This document shows, one piece after another, positions 54,249 to 62,172 of a stretch of DNA of 64,000 nt. Below the pieces are notes generated by a model. The model searched no databases. It saw nothing but the letters and a program-made list of their open reading frames with translations, and had not been told where the DNA came from. Both the position numbers and the translations under genes were made by a program. The first letter of the stretch is position 1. Each line of letters begins with the position of its first letter. Source of the DNA: an uncultured Oleispira sp. (GTDB lineage Bacteria > Pseudomonadota > Gammaproteobacteria > Pseudomonadales > Oceanobacteraceae); NCBI GenBank assembly GCA_913061415.1, contig CAJXUD010000002.1, positions 248,001 to 312,000 of the forward strand, written 5' to 3'.

Positions 54249-55379
54249 ATGAACCATTCCCCCCTACTCTCTGCTATAACAATTGGTGCAATCAGCTCGT
54301 TGCTCAGTGCATGTGGTGGCTCAGATGATAACGGTAGTGCTACTACTGTTGTTGATAATAGCGGATCTCAATATGCTGCGATGGAGGCTATCTCTTCTCC
54401 GGCCTATTTAGATTTGGCATCTGGTGCGGTTGTTAGTAACGATAATGAATGGCATTTTTCTTATCAAAAAAATGTTGGTTTTTCTGTTAATGGCGGTATT
54501 TCGGGCAATGGTGGAATCACAGCCTGTATCGCACATACTCCTGATGGATTATTTGATGATGAAAATCGTGCGGTTCAATCGGCTTTTGAAGCACTGACTC
54601 GTGATAATACCTTAGCGGCATTTAATGCCGTCAACAAAACAAGCTGCGATGAATCTGAGCTGATCAGCGATGGTCTGCAAACTCGAATCGAATTCTCTGA
54701 TTGGGCAAGCTACAACCCTTCTACTCATGGCATTACACTCAACGAAACTGACTCTAATGGCTGGATCGTGAGATCAGCAACGGCGGATGCAAATGGCAAT
54801 TCTAACTATGGTCGCGTTAAGGTAAGTGATTTAACGTACACATCAGGCACAAGCTATACGCTTAAGTTTTCTGTAGAGCAATGGGACGATAATGCTCAAG
54901 TATTTGTTGCCAGCGATGAATCTGCTGCTATTGATTTTACCGATGCGCGCCAATACTGGGATATGGAAACCAATGCAATTGTAACCGTCGACGCTGATTG
55001 GGAGTTAAGTATTGAGCGTACTAGCCCTGCTTGGAGCATACAGCTTAATTCGGCTGTTTCAGGTTCTGGTAATGCGGGTATTGGTCATGTGTTATTGGAT
55101 TCTGGTTCGGCGTTTGATGTTAGCAACCCGAAAACCAGCGGTGATGATATTTATAAGTTTGACAAAGATTCGGCAAAGACTGCACTGGCAGGGCCTGCAA
55201 AATATGGTGCTTTCCAATACGGCGTAGGCGGTGGGCATAAAATGTGGCCAACCTTTACGACTTACTTATTCAAAGATGGTGAGCGTTATTTTAAAGCTCA
55301 AATTGTGAGTAACTACGGTGAAGATGGCACCATGGGCAGTGGTAATTTATACGTTCGTTATGCGGAAGTTATCGAATAA
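54249..55379 (+). CDS. HmuY family lipoprotein with two tandem domains
   Basis: A 376-residue lipoprotein (lipobox LLSAC, Cys22) with a good binding site (AAAAGGAAG). Two similar HmuY-type units are seen. The first begins YLDLASGAVVSNDNEWHFSYQ and continues FSVNGGISGNGGI. The second begins YWDMETNAIVTVDADWELSIE and continues IQLNSAVSGSGNAGI. Known HmuY proteins have one such domain and capture heme for HmuR; the pattern 'xxDLxTGxVVxxxxxWDLAFxRxxIxxNGGxSGxG' is the recognisable core. It is the end of the receptor operon and closes with a strong terminator. The ligand is inferred, not shown. Confidence 0.82.
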   Translation: MNHSPLLSAITIGAISSLLSACGGSDDNGSATTVVDNSGSQYAAMEAISSPAYLDLASGAVVSNDNEWHFSYQKNVGFSVNGGISGNGGITACIAHTPDGLFDDENRAVQSAFEALTRDNTLAAFNAVNKTSCDESELISDGLQTRIEFSDWASYNPSTHGITLNETDSNGWIVRSATADANGNSNYGRVKVSDLTYTSGTSYTLKFSVEQWDDNAQVFVASDESAAIDFTDARQYWDMETNAIVTVDADWELSIERTSPAWSIQLNSAVSGSGNAGIGHVLLDSGSAFDVSNPKTSGDDIYKFDKDSAKTALAGPAKYGAFQYGVGGGHKMWPTFTTYLFKDGERYFKAQIVSNYGEDGTMGSGNLYVRYAEVIE

Positions 55380-55396
55380 AAGCAAGAAGGAAAAAC

Positions 55397-55437
55397 AATC
55401 TCACACATCGTAAACATAACGATGTGTGAGATTTTAT
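55397..55437. terminator. Bidirectional rho-independent terminator
   Basis: Perfect 15-bp stem AATCTCACACATCGT (55397-55411) / ACGATGTGTGAGATT (55419-55433), 7-base loop, with TTTT after it and A5 before it. It ends both the HmuY-like gene and the ectoine-side transcript. Confidence 0.92.
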
Positions 55438-55439
55438 CG

Positions 55440-56372
55440 CTAATGAATATCAGCGCTAGCAATAAGCTCTTTAAACAAGTCGTGCTCGACTAAAGGCTGT
55501 AATGCTGGGTCCGATTTAATATCATCTAAGTAACTATCACGGCTCAATGCTTCTCGTAGATAACGAATGGCTTCGTCCATTTGATTCATTGCGGTATGTG
55601 CACAGGCAAGCTGGTAGAAAGCATGGCTGTTTTCAGCATCAATCTTAAGCGCCTGATGACATAGGCTTGCGGCCCATTGTGGTTCATCTAGCTCAAGCAC
55701 CGCATCGGCTTTATAGGTCAAGGCTTCACAGTCGTTGCTCTTCAGCTTTAAAATATCGTCGTAGATCGAGATCTTATTGGTTGGTGACGCTTCTTGCTGC
55801 GCTCTTAACCAATGCGATTGCAGCTCTTGGGTTAATTCAATTTCTTCTCTGTTTTCTTCGATGTCTTGTGTCTTTTGCTTCATCAAAGATTCCATCGCGA
55901 GTAATCGAGTTTCATATTCATTAATCAGGCGCGATATTTCTGCGTCGGCTAATGAGTGAACTCGATCTTTCATATCACGAATAGACGTCCAGCCTACTAA
56001 GACTAATAGCGAAGAGGCCGCGGCAATAATGTAGAAAAAGTACGTGACCGTATTGGTTGCATACTCCACACCTCGGTCTACCGAGCGATGCTCTCGATCG
56101 AGTATTTGCTGCATTAAATCAACTCGAGTCGCCGCTTGCTCTGTTCTTAATTGCTTAAGTTCATCGAGTACATAGCGTTCAACAAAGGGGTTATACAGAG
56201 GGGCTTTTAGGGAGTCTATTTTAGTCGTAGATTTAGAGTCCATAGCAGACTTATCGACTAAAGGTGCTTCTTGTTCAAGTGCAGTGGTTGCAGTTTCTTC
56301 TGCCGCCGTTGCTTGCAAAGCAAGCAACGCGGTAAACAGAAAAGATAAAACTAGGGTCATGATGCGAGGCAT
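55440..56372 (-). CDS. Membrane-anchored TPR/coiled-coil protein of the ectoine operon
   Basis: A 310-residue protein with a signal peptide (MTLVLSFLFTALLALQATAA), a periplasmic stretch, one membrane segment at about 112-130 (YFFYIIAAASSLLVLVGW), a coiled coil (about 140-185) and TPR-like repeats at about 210-285 (AAFLCHQALKIDAENSHAFYQLACAHTAMNQMDEAIRYLREAL, described in part). It overlaps the end of ask by 16 bases, so translation is coupled. Role in ectoine synthesis is unknown; it might sense or scaffold at the membrane under osmotic stress. The ATG has GAAGAG at good spacing. Confidence 0.78.
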   Translation of the reverse strand: MPRIMTLVLSFLFTALLALQATAAEETATTALEQEAPLVDKSAMDSKSTTKIDSLKAPLYNPFVERYVLDELKQLRTEQAATRVDLMQQILDREHRSVDRGVEYATNTVTYFFYIIAAASSLLVLVGWTSIRDMKDRVHSLADAEISRLINEYETRLLAMESLMKQKTQDIEENREEIELTQELQSHWLRAQQEASPTNKISIYDDILKLKSNDCEALTYKADAVLELDEPQWAASLCHQALKIDAENSHAFYQLACAHTAMNQMDEAIRYLREALSRDSYLDDIKSDPALQPLVEHDLFKELIASADIH

Positions 56373-57805
56373 ATTGCTCTTCCGTGGTCGTGCACTTCTA
56401 CTAATGAGGTATGTAAGCTTTTTACAGTCTCTTCATAGTCAGATTCGTTGACAATGAACTGCATGTCAACTTGACGCATTGTTTGATGTAAAGCAAGTAC
56501 ACTGATGGTTTTAGCAGCAACGGCTTTCACAGCTTTCGCTAAAATACCTGGAATTTTCATATCACTACCAATCGCCGAAACAATCGCAACTTTCTGCTGA
56601 TCAACTTCTGCGGTTGGGTACTTTTCTTCAATCGCGGCACGAATGCGTTTGACTGTTTTTAGACTAGCAGATAAATAGTGCGTAATGGTATTCGCGTTAA
56701 TATCTTTTGATACGATGTGTGCTTTAAAGCGACGAAGAATCGCTAATACTTCACGGTCATAATCGTGCAAGCTACCTGACATGTCTTGATCGAAGACTTG
56801 CAGGGCAAAAATACCTTTGCAGCCCGCAATGATTTCTACGCAAGGTGAGTCGCTAACGTAGTCACCGGTAATCAAGGTACCCGTATGCTCTGGCTCGAAC
56901 GTATTCTTCACACGCAAAGGAATGTTGTTTTGACGCAACCCTTTTGCCGCTTTCGGGTGAATCGCTTCCATCCCTAGGCTGGCCAGCTGATCGGCTACGT
57001 CGTAGTTAGTACGACCAATCGGTACGGCATTATCTTCGCCAACTAAGCGAGGATCGGCACTGCTTAGGTGAAATTCTTTGTGGATTACCGCTTCTCTAGC
57101 ATCGGTTAATACCGCCAAACGACTAAACGTCATTTCGCTGTAGCCACGGTCGAACGATGACATTAAGCCGCTATCACTGTGCGCGTAACCGGTTACGATC
57201 GGTAGCTGAGTATCAAGATCGATATTATCAAACGCTAAACGAATGCGCTCATCTAAAGAGATGTGCTTATTCGTGCGCCAGCCTGTTAGGTCAACGAAGC
57301 AAGCGTTGACGCCATCACGACGTAATAATTCTGCGGTATTCCACGCGCTGTGCGCTTCACCAATACTGGCTAGCATTTCACGCACTGTCTCTAGGTGCGA
57401 CTCTAACTCGAAGTGGCCGTGCTGACACAGGCTTTGTAAATCAAGTAGGCACTGCTTAGCGTTTGTTAGACGTTCGTCTAAAAACTTATTGGCCTTTTTC
57501 AATAAAGGCGTCTCACCAAACAGGTCTTTATTGATGGCATAAAGCTGTTCTCTTAAATCATCAAACTTCTGCAACCAAGCATCGTCTTCCATGCCGTTTG
57601 CAAATAATTCAAAGATTCCTGGCTGGCCACTCTTTTTATGCTCAAGCAGTTCGTTGGTAATACCGCCGTATGCCGATACTACAAATACACGCTGAAAAAG
57701 TGTTTTTCGGGTGCCACCTAAAACAATGTTATTACGAACGGATTCGTAATCTGACATTGAAGTGCCGCCAATTTTTTCGATAGTGTGGGTATTATGTTCA
57801 CTCAT
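56357..57805 (-). CDS. ask: Aspartate kinase of the ectoine cluster
   Basis: A 482-residue aspartokinase that phosphorylates L-aspartate, feeding aspartate-semialdehyde to ectoine. It starts HTIEKIGGTSMSDYESVRN (kinase signature KxGGTSM) and includes FVVSAYGGITNELLEHK. The central part shows VTGYAHSDSGLMSSFDRGYSEMTFSRLA and HPKAAKGLRQNNIPLRVKNTFEPEHTGTLI (landmarks), followed by C-terminal ACT-like domains. This dedicated isoenzyme (Ask_Ect) is known to be less feedback inhibited than the biosynthetic one. It follows ectC after 54 bases, and its end overlaps the TPR gene. Confidence 0.93.
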   Translation of the reverse strand: MSEHNTHTIEKIGGTSMSDYESVRNNIVLGGTRKTLFQRVFVVSAYGGITNELLEHKKSGQPGIFELFANGMEDDAWLQKFDDLREQLYAINKDLFGETPLLKKANKFLDERLTNAKQCLLDLQSLCQHGHFELESHLETVREMLASIGEAHSAWNTAELLRRDGVNACFVDLTGWRTNKHISLDERIRLAFDNIDLDTQLPIVTGYAHSDSGLMSSFDRGYSEMTFSRLAVLTDAREAVIHKEFHLSSADPRLVGEDNAVPIGRTNYDVADQLASLGMEAIHPKAAKGLRQNNIPLRVKNTFEPEHTGTLITGDYVSDSPCVEIIAGCKGIFALQVFDQDMSGSLHDYDREVLAILRRFKAHIVSKDINANTITHYLSASLKTVKRIRAAIEEKYPTAEVDQQKVAIVSAIGSDMKIPGILAKAVKAVAAKTISVLALHQTMRQVDMQFIVNESDYEETVKSLHTSLVEVHDHGRAICLAS

Positions 57806-57859
57806 TGTTCAATCCAACCTTAATAATAATTATAAAAAATTTGTGTTATTAAGAGAGAG

Positions 57860-58258
57860 TCAGATTGTATCGGCGTCTAGTTCGTAAGCGCCTTCTTTGT
57901 TGTGAACTTCTTTACCATTAAGCGGTGGGTTAAATACACACGCCATTTTCATTTCTTCGGTTGCACGCAGAATGTGCTTATCGTGCTTATCCAAAATATA
58001 CAAAGTGCCTGGTTCAATAGGATGAATTGAACCGTCTTCTAAGCTTTCAACTTCACCACGGCCCGACATGCAATAAACAGACTCTAGATGATTTTGGTAA
58101 TGCATCTGAAAGTCGGCGCCTTTATAAATGGTGGTAATATGAAATGAGAATCCCATATTGTCTTCTTTGAGTAGTAAGCGCGTGCTGTCCCAGTTTCCGT
58201 CTGGTGAAACGATTTTGCGGTTGGTTTCACTGGCTCCAGCTAAAGTTCTAACAATCAT
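57860..58258 (-). CDS. ectC: L-ectoine synthase
   Basis: A 132-residue cupin that cyclises N-gamma-acetyl-diaminobutyrate to ectoine. [25 protein letters not shown] at the start, [20 protein letters not shown] for the metal and substrate site, and [17 protein letters not shown] match EctC throughout. Length is standard. The ATG has AGAGG 7 bases upstream. A 196-base gap to ectB, with two hairpins, is longer than usual for an ect operon. Confidence 0.96.
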   Translation of the reverse strand: MIVRTLAGASETNRKIVSPDGNWDSTRLLLKEDNMGFSFHITTIYKGADFQMHYQNHLESVYCMSGRGEVESLEDGSIHPIEPGTLYILDKHDKHILRATEEMKMACVFNPPLNGKEVHNKEGAYELDADTI

Positions 58259-58356
58259 GCGATACCTCTATAAATCTTGTAATAAATTCAGCAATAACTA
58301 CTGACTAAAAATAACGATTAACTAACTTTTCTAACAATCTTACGATTATACTGACT

Positions 58357-58418
58357 TAACACTGCAATAGCAGTGCTAAACAGGGGGCATCTTATAAAGA
58401 GTGCTTTATAAGGTGCCC
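58357..58418. other. Two hairpins in the 196-bp ectB-ectC gap
   Basis: CACTGC-AATA-GCAGTG (58360-58375) and a longer stem GGGCA-t-CTTATAAAG / CTTTATAAG-g-TGCCC (58385-58399 and 58404-58418), one wobble. No T-run follows. An attenuator or RNA processing signal between ectB and ectC is possible. A 16-bp tandem repeat TTAACTATTAGTCTTA (58432-58462) overlaps the ectB stop. Confidence 0.6.
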
Positions 58419-58454
58419 TAGCACGAGCTATTTAACTATTAGTCTTATTAACTA

Positions 58455-59747
58455 TTAGTCTTGGAAATACATCTTTTCTTCTGGGATACCATCTTCTTTA
58501 GAGCAAATTTCTTTAATAGACGCTCGAATGATATCAATACCCTTCTCAAGGTTTTCTTGCTTAATCGTTAGTGGGCAAAACAACTTAACGATTTGGTCAT
58601 CTGCACCACTGGTTTCAATAATTAAGCCTTTCTTAAACGCATGGCGGGTAATTTTGGCAGCGATTTCACCGTTTACACAGTTAATCCCTTGGAACATGCC
58701 ATAACCTTTTGTCGTGAAGTTACCTTCGCCGTATTCAGCAACAATGTCATCAAGCTGTTCTTTTACATAACGGCCCTTGGCTTTTACTTCGTTGCTGAAC
58801 TTGTCATCACTCCAGTAATGGTCAATCGCATCTTTTGCCGTAATGAAGGCTAGGTTATTACCACGGAATGTACCGTTGTGCTCACCTGGCTTCCACTGAT
58901 CTAGCTCTGGCTTCATCAATACAACGGCAAACGGTAAACCATAACCACTTAATGATTTTGACATGGTAATGATGTCTGGCTTAATGCCCGACTCTTCAAA
59001 GCTAAAGAAGTTACCCGTACGTCCGCAACCTGCTTGAATATCATCAACAATCAATAATAAACCGTGTTTACGACATACTTTTTCTAAATTCTGCAACCAT
59101 TCAGTACTACAAACGTTAACGCCACCTTCACCTTGAACAGTTTCTAGCAATACGGCTGCTGGCGAGTTAATACCACTGCTGGAATCAGACAATACTTTGT
59201 CTAAGTATTCGGTCGTATCAATACCATCACCCAAATAGCCATCGAATGGCATACGGTGAATACCGTTTAAACTTACACCTGCCGCATCGCGGTGGTGAGA
59301 GTTACCGGTTGCTGCCAATGCACCTAAGCTCACACCGTGGAAACCGTTAGTAAAGGTTACGATATTTTGCTGGCCGGTACAGTTACGTGCCAATTTCATG
59401 GCTGCTTCAACCGCATTGGTACCCGTTGGTCCAGTGAACTGAACCATATATTCCATATCACGCGGTTTTAAAATTTTGTCATTGAAGGTATTTAAAAAAT
59501 CACCTTTCGCCTTGGTATGCATATCCAAGCCGTGAGTAATGCCGTCATCCATAATGTATTCAACAAGGCCTTTTTTAAACAAGTCATTGTTGTGGCCATA
59601 GTTAAGTGTGCCAGCACCCGCTAGGAAATCTAAATATTTATTGCCTTCTTCATCCCACATAAATTCGTCTTTAGCGCGATTGAATACGCATGGGAATGAA
59701 CGTGAATAGCTTTGAACTTCTGATTCAATTTCTTTAAAAATTTTCAT
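58455..59747 (-). CDS. ectB: Diaminobutyrate-2-oxoglutarate transaminase
   Basis: A 430-residue class III aminotransferase with PLP. It converts aspartate-semialdehyde and glutamate to L-2,4-diaminobutyrate. The PLP lysine lies in IITMSKSLSGYGLPFAVVLMK (about 262), preceded by LLIVDDIQAGCGRTGNFFSFE. The start MKIFKEIESEVQSYSRSFP is characteristic of EctB. It starts 5 bases after ectA and ends with a tandem 16-bp repeat across the stop codon. AGGAAG lies 12 bases before its ATG, inside the end of ectA. Confidence 0.96.
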   Translation of the reverse strand: MKIFKEIESEVQSYSRSFPCVFNRAKDEFMWDEEGNKYLDFLAGAGTLNYGHNNDLFKKGLVEYIMDDGITHGLDMHTKAKGDFLNTFNDKILKPRDMEYMVQFTGPTGTNAVEAAMKLARNCTGQQNIVTFTNGFHGVSLGALAATGNSHHRDAAGVSLNGIHRMPFDGYLGDGIDTTEYLDKVLSDSSSGINSPAAVLLETVQGEGGVNVCSTEWLQNLEKVCRKHGLLLIVDDIQAGCGRTGNFFSFEESGIKPDIITMSKSLSGYGLPFAVVLMKPELDQWKPGEHNGTFRGNNLAFITAKDAIDHYWSDDKFSNEVKAKGRYVKEQLDDIVAEYGEGNFTTKGYGMFQGINCVNGEIAAKITRHAFKKGLIIETSGADDQIVKLFCPLTIKQENLEKGIDIIRASIKEICSKEDGIPEEKMYFQD

Positions 59748-59752
59748 GTTGA

Positions 59753-60256
59753 TTATGCTTCCTGAGTATTTGTAAATGGCCCGATTACAACAAGGGCTTC
59801 TGATTCATGCTGTCCATCAAAATGCTTCTGCTTTTCTAGCCAGATTGACGAATTCAGCTCTGTAGATAATGTTTTTGCCAGACGTTCGAACAGCGCCCAA
59901 GAGCCTTTATTATCTTCAGTAATAGTGGTCTCTAAGTGATTCACGCTTTCGCAGTGTGGCCGTTGCAATATATGCAACAACATTTTTGAGGCCAAACCTT
60001 GGCCTCGGGCTTTCTCATCGACGGCTACTTGCCAGATGAACAAGGTATTCGCTTGATCAGGCTTTTTGTAGGCGGATATAAAGCCGACTATTTCGCCGTT
60101 CATTTCTGCGGCGACTGACGTTTGGGCAAAGTGCCCACACTGTAATATGTTGCAATAGCTGGAATTCGCATCCAATGGCGGACAGCGCTCAACTAAGCGG
60201 TAAACATCCATGCCATCGCTAAGGGTTGGGATACGTAGTTCAATTGTATTCGACAA
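59753..60256 (-). CDS. ectA: Diaminobutyrate acetyltransferase
   Basis: A 167-residue GNAT acetyltransferase that transfers an acetyl group from acetyl-CoA to diaminobutyrate. IELRIPTLSDGMDVYRLVERCPPLDANSSYCNIL (part) and the acetyl-CoA loop VAVDEKARGQGLASKML are typical of EctA. The start is TTG (60256-60254); a strong GGAGGAG lies 10-12 bases upstream and no ATG is available in frame before a stop. It heads the ect operon on the minus strand, with the promoter and EctR-type box upstream. Confidence 0.94.
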   Translation of the reverse strand: MSNTIELRIPTLSDGMDVYRLVERCPPLDANSSYCNILQCGHFAQTSVAAEMNGEIVGFISAYKKPDQANTLFIWQVAVDEKARGQGLASKMLLHILQRPHCESVNHLETTITEDNKGSWALFERLAKTLSTELNSSIWLEKQKHFDGQHESEALVVIGPFTNTQEA

Positions 60257-60561
60257 GTTAAAGGATCTCCTCCGTCACTCTAATTTTTAGTACACGAAAT
60301 AAATTTACGTAAACATTCCGAAAAACATGCTAAATCATCCGTTTTTAATGGGATATGCGCGAATATTTGCGTAAACTTGCTTAGATGTCTAAACATAGTA
60401 CACTAAAGACTTTCCGATATCCAGTTGGGTTTTTGACCAGATTGTGAGGCCATCTACAAAAAAGTAGATAGATGTCTATAGAGATGACTGCACAGAGAGA
60501 CATACACGACTAGGTAGATATCCATAGACGGCTATGGATTAATTCATTACGAAAGCTGATA
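60257..60561. other. Divergent ectA / ectR control region
   Basis: 305 bp with no ORF. It holds the EctR-type box (60392-60409), palindromes WTAGATGTCTAW at 60381-60392 and 60468-60479, hairpin arms ATCTAC/GTAGAT (60452-60469), and an 8-bp hairpin ATCCATAG-ACGG-CTATGGAT (60520-60539) just before ectR. The GGAGGAG for ectA is near 60270. Confidence 0.6.
60392..60409 (-). promoter_or_regulatory. EctR-type operator over the ectA promoter
   Basis: On the minus strand TCTTTAGT-GT-ACTATGTT. The half-site pair TTTAGT-GT-ACTAT agrees closely with the operator I remember for EctR1 of Methylomicrobium (two 8-bp half sites around GT). TACTAT could be the -10 element, with TGGATA 17 bases upstream as a weak -35, so a bound repressor would block the promoter. 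Confidence 0.65.
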
Positions 60562-61101
60562 ATGCTCGGCTTTCTCCAACCTTTAAGAGATTCGCATTTG
60601 AATAGTATTGAAGACGTTTTAGTAGCCTTGCGCCGCGTTATTCGCGCAACAGACTTACACTCTAAGCACCTTGCTAAAACGACAGGTCTCACTTCGCCAC
60701 AAATTTTGCTATTGCAAACCATTCGAGATCAGGGAGAGGTGACGATTGGTGAAATTGCTACCGAGATGAGCTTAAGCCAAGCAACGGTAACAACGATTAT
60801 AGATCGCCTAGAAAAACGAGGACTGGTATATCGCGAGCGCTCGAAAACCGATAAGCGTAAAGTGCATGCGCATTTAACCGATGCTGCTATTGAGACACTA
60901 AAAAGCGCTCCGATTCCTTTGCAAGATCAATTTTCTCGTCAATACGCGAACCTGCAAGATTGGGAGCAAGCGATGATTATTTCTTCATTGCAAAGAGTTG
61001 CAACCATGATGGATGCTCAAAATATTGATGCATCACCGGTTTTAGACCTGGGCACGCTAGATCGCCACGAAGAGAAAACGGGCGCCTTCCCTAAAAGTTA
61101 A
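60562..61101 (+). CDS. ectR: MarR-family ectoine regulator EctR
   Basis: A 179-residue MarR-type repressor. LVALRRVIRATDLHSKHLAKTTGLTSPQILLLQTI leads into the winged helix GEVTIGEIATEMSLSQATVTTIIDRLEKRGLVYRERSKTDKRKVHAHLTDA (described in part; recognition helix and wing visible). Divergent from ectA, as in most EctR loci. EctR is known to repress the ect operon at low salinity. A binding site is weak (GAAAG). Two palindromes directly before its start may serve autoregulation. Confidence 0.9.
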   Translation: MLGFLQPLRDSHLNSIEDVLVALRRVIRATDLHSKHLAKTTGLTSPQILLLQTIRDQGEVTIGEIATEMSLSQATVTTIIDRLEKRGLVYRERSKTDKRKVHAHLTDAAIETLKSAPIPLQDQFSRQYANLQDWEQAMIISSLQRVATMMDAQNIDASPVLDLGTLDRHEEKTGAFPKS

Positions 61102-61129
61102 TCTTTTATTCTTTTGTCGCCCTATCTTT

Positions 61130-61152
61130 TGTCGCCCTAAAGGGCGACCCAT
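61130..61152 (-). repeat. REP-like palindrome (copy 4) between convergent genes
   Basis: On the minus strand TATGGGTCG-CCCTTTAGGG-CGACA, with the plus-strand core GTCGCCCT-AA-AGGGCGAC. Same family as 31032, 43910 and 43954. A partial direct repeat CTTTTGTCGCCCTA precedes it at 61111-61124. Confidence 0.6.
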
Positions 61153-61169
61153 ACAAGCCCCTCTCAAGA

Positions 61170-62027
61170 TCAAACAGCCCAAAAATCCAATCTTTTAGAC
61201 TGTTGTTTTAATACTTCTATAAATCGACTAAGCGCACTACTCGCCGCTTGTTCGCTGTATAACAAGTACACAGGATAGCTAAACTCTGGTGCTGCCCTGA
61301 CAATTTCTAGCTCGCCATTATCCAAGTATTTTTGCACGACTCGTGTTCTAAAATAGCCGTTGCCTCCCTGCCCCAACATAACTCTAAGCGCCAACGGCCC
61401 TAAATTCGTTTTAAAGCCTTGCTGCCTTGGGTGCGGTAAAACGGCATCGTATTGTGTTTTAAATTCTTCTCCCCAATCGATAAACAAATTGGGCTTAGGC
61501 TCTTTTGTTGACTGCACATGAATCAGCTTTTCTTCCATTAATAACTCAACCACAAAGTTAGAACGATAATGGGGTTTATGAACCAGTACCGCATCTAATA
61601 GGCCTTGGTCTAGTTGCTTAATCAGTAAAGATTCTTCTTCTATGCGTGCATCAAAGACGATGTTTTGCTTTTCTAAATACTGTTCAGAGTGAAGCTGATT
61701 AATTGTTTCGACCAAGAGCGGGTTCCATAAACTATTCTCTACCCCTACCACCAGCGCGGGTGCTATTTCACTCGGCTTGGATAATTCAAGCTTGGCTCGC
61801 TGCCAAGTGAATACCAGATTTTTAGCATGTTCAACAAAGCGCTCTCCTTCTTGCGTCAGCGTCGCACCCGCGCGATTGCGGATAAACAAGCGGCAATCCA
61901 ACAGCTCTTCGAGACTTTTAACCCGTGCCGTTACGGTAGTTTGAGTGACATGAAGCCGTTTCGCCGCTTCTTGAAAGCTTCCCGCACTCATGATTTCTAG
62001 AAACGTTTTTGCCAACTGAATGTCCAT
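61170..62027 (-). CDS. LysR family transcriptional regulator
   Basis: A 285-residue LysR regulator. The N-terminal helix-turn-helix is MDIQLAKTFLEIMSAGSFQEAAKRLHVTQTTVTARVKSLEELL (part) with recognition residues in TQTTVTARVK. A substrate-binding periplasmic-fold domain follows from about residue 90. Length is slightly below the usual 295-310 but complete. Divergent from the HPP-family gene, whose promoter it may control. The AT-rich 145-bp gap contains candidate T-N11-A boxes, but no single one is convincing. Confidence 0.92.
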   Translation of the reverse strand: MDIQLAKTFLEIMSAGSFQEAAKRLHVTQTTVTARVKSLEELLDCRLFIRNRAGATLTQEGERFVEHAKNLVFTWQRAKLELSKPSEIAPALVVGVENSLWNPLLVETINQLHSEQYLEKQNIVFDARIEEESLLIKQLDQGLLDAVLVHKPHYRSNFVVELLMEEKLIHVQSTKEPKPNLFIDWGEEFKTQYDAVLPHPRQQGFKTNLGPLALRVMLGQGGNGYFRTRVVQKYLDNGELEIVRAAPEFSYPVYLLYSEQAASSALSRFIEVLKQQSKRLDFWAV

Positions 62028-62172
62028 TACACCCCCTATATCGAATAACTACCGCTAAACACCCTATTTATATCAATATATATGCTTTTAAACTTCATTA
62101 AGATTAATTATACAGAAACCTATCGCACCATTAGAATGCACCCTGCTTAAAATCGAACCATAAAGAAGCAAT

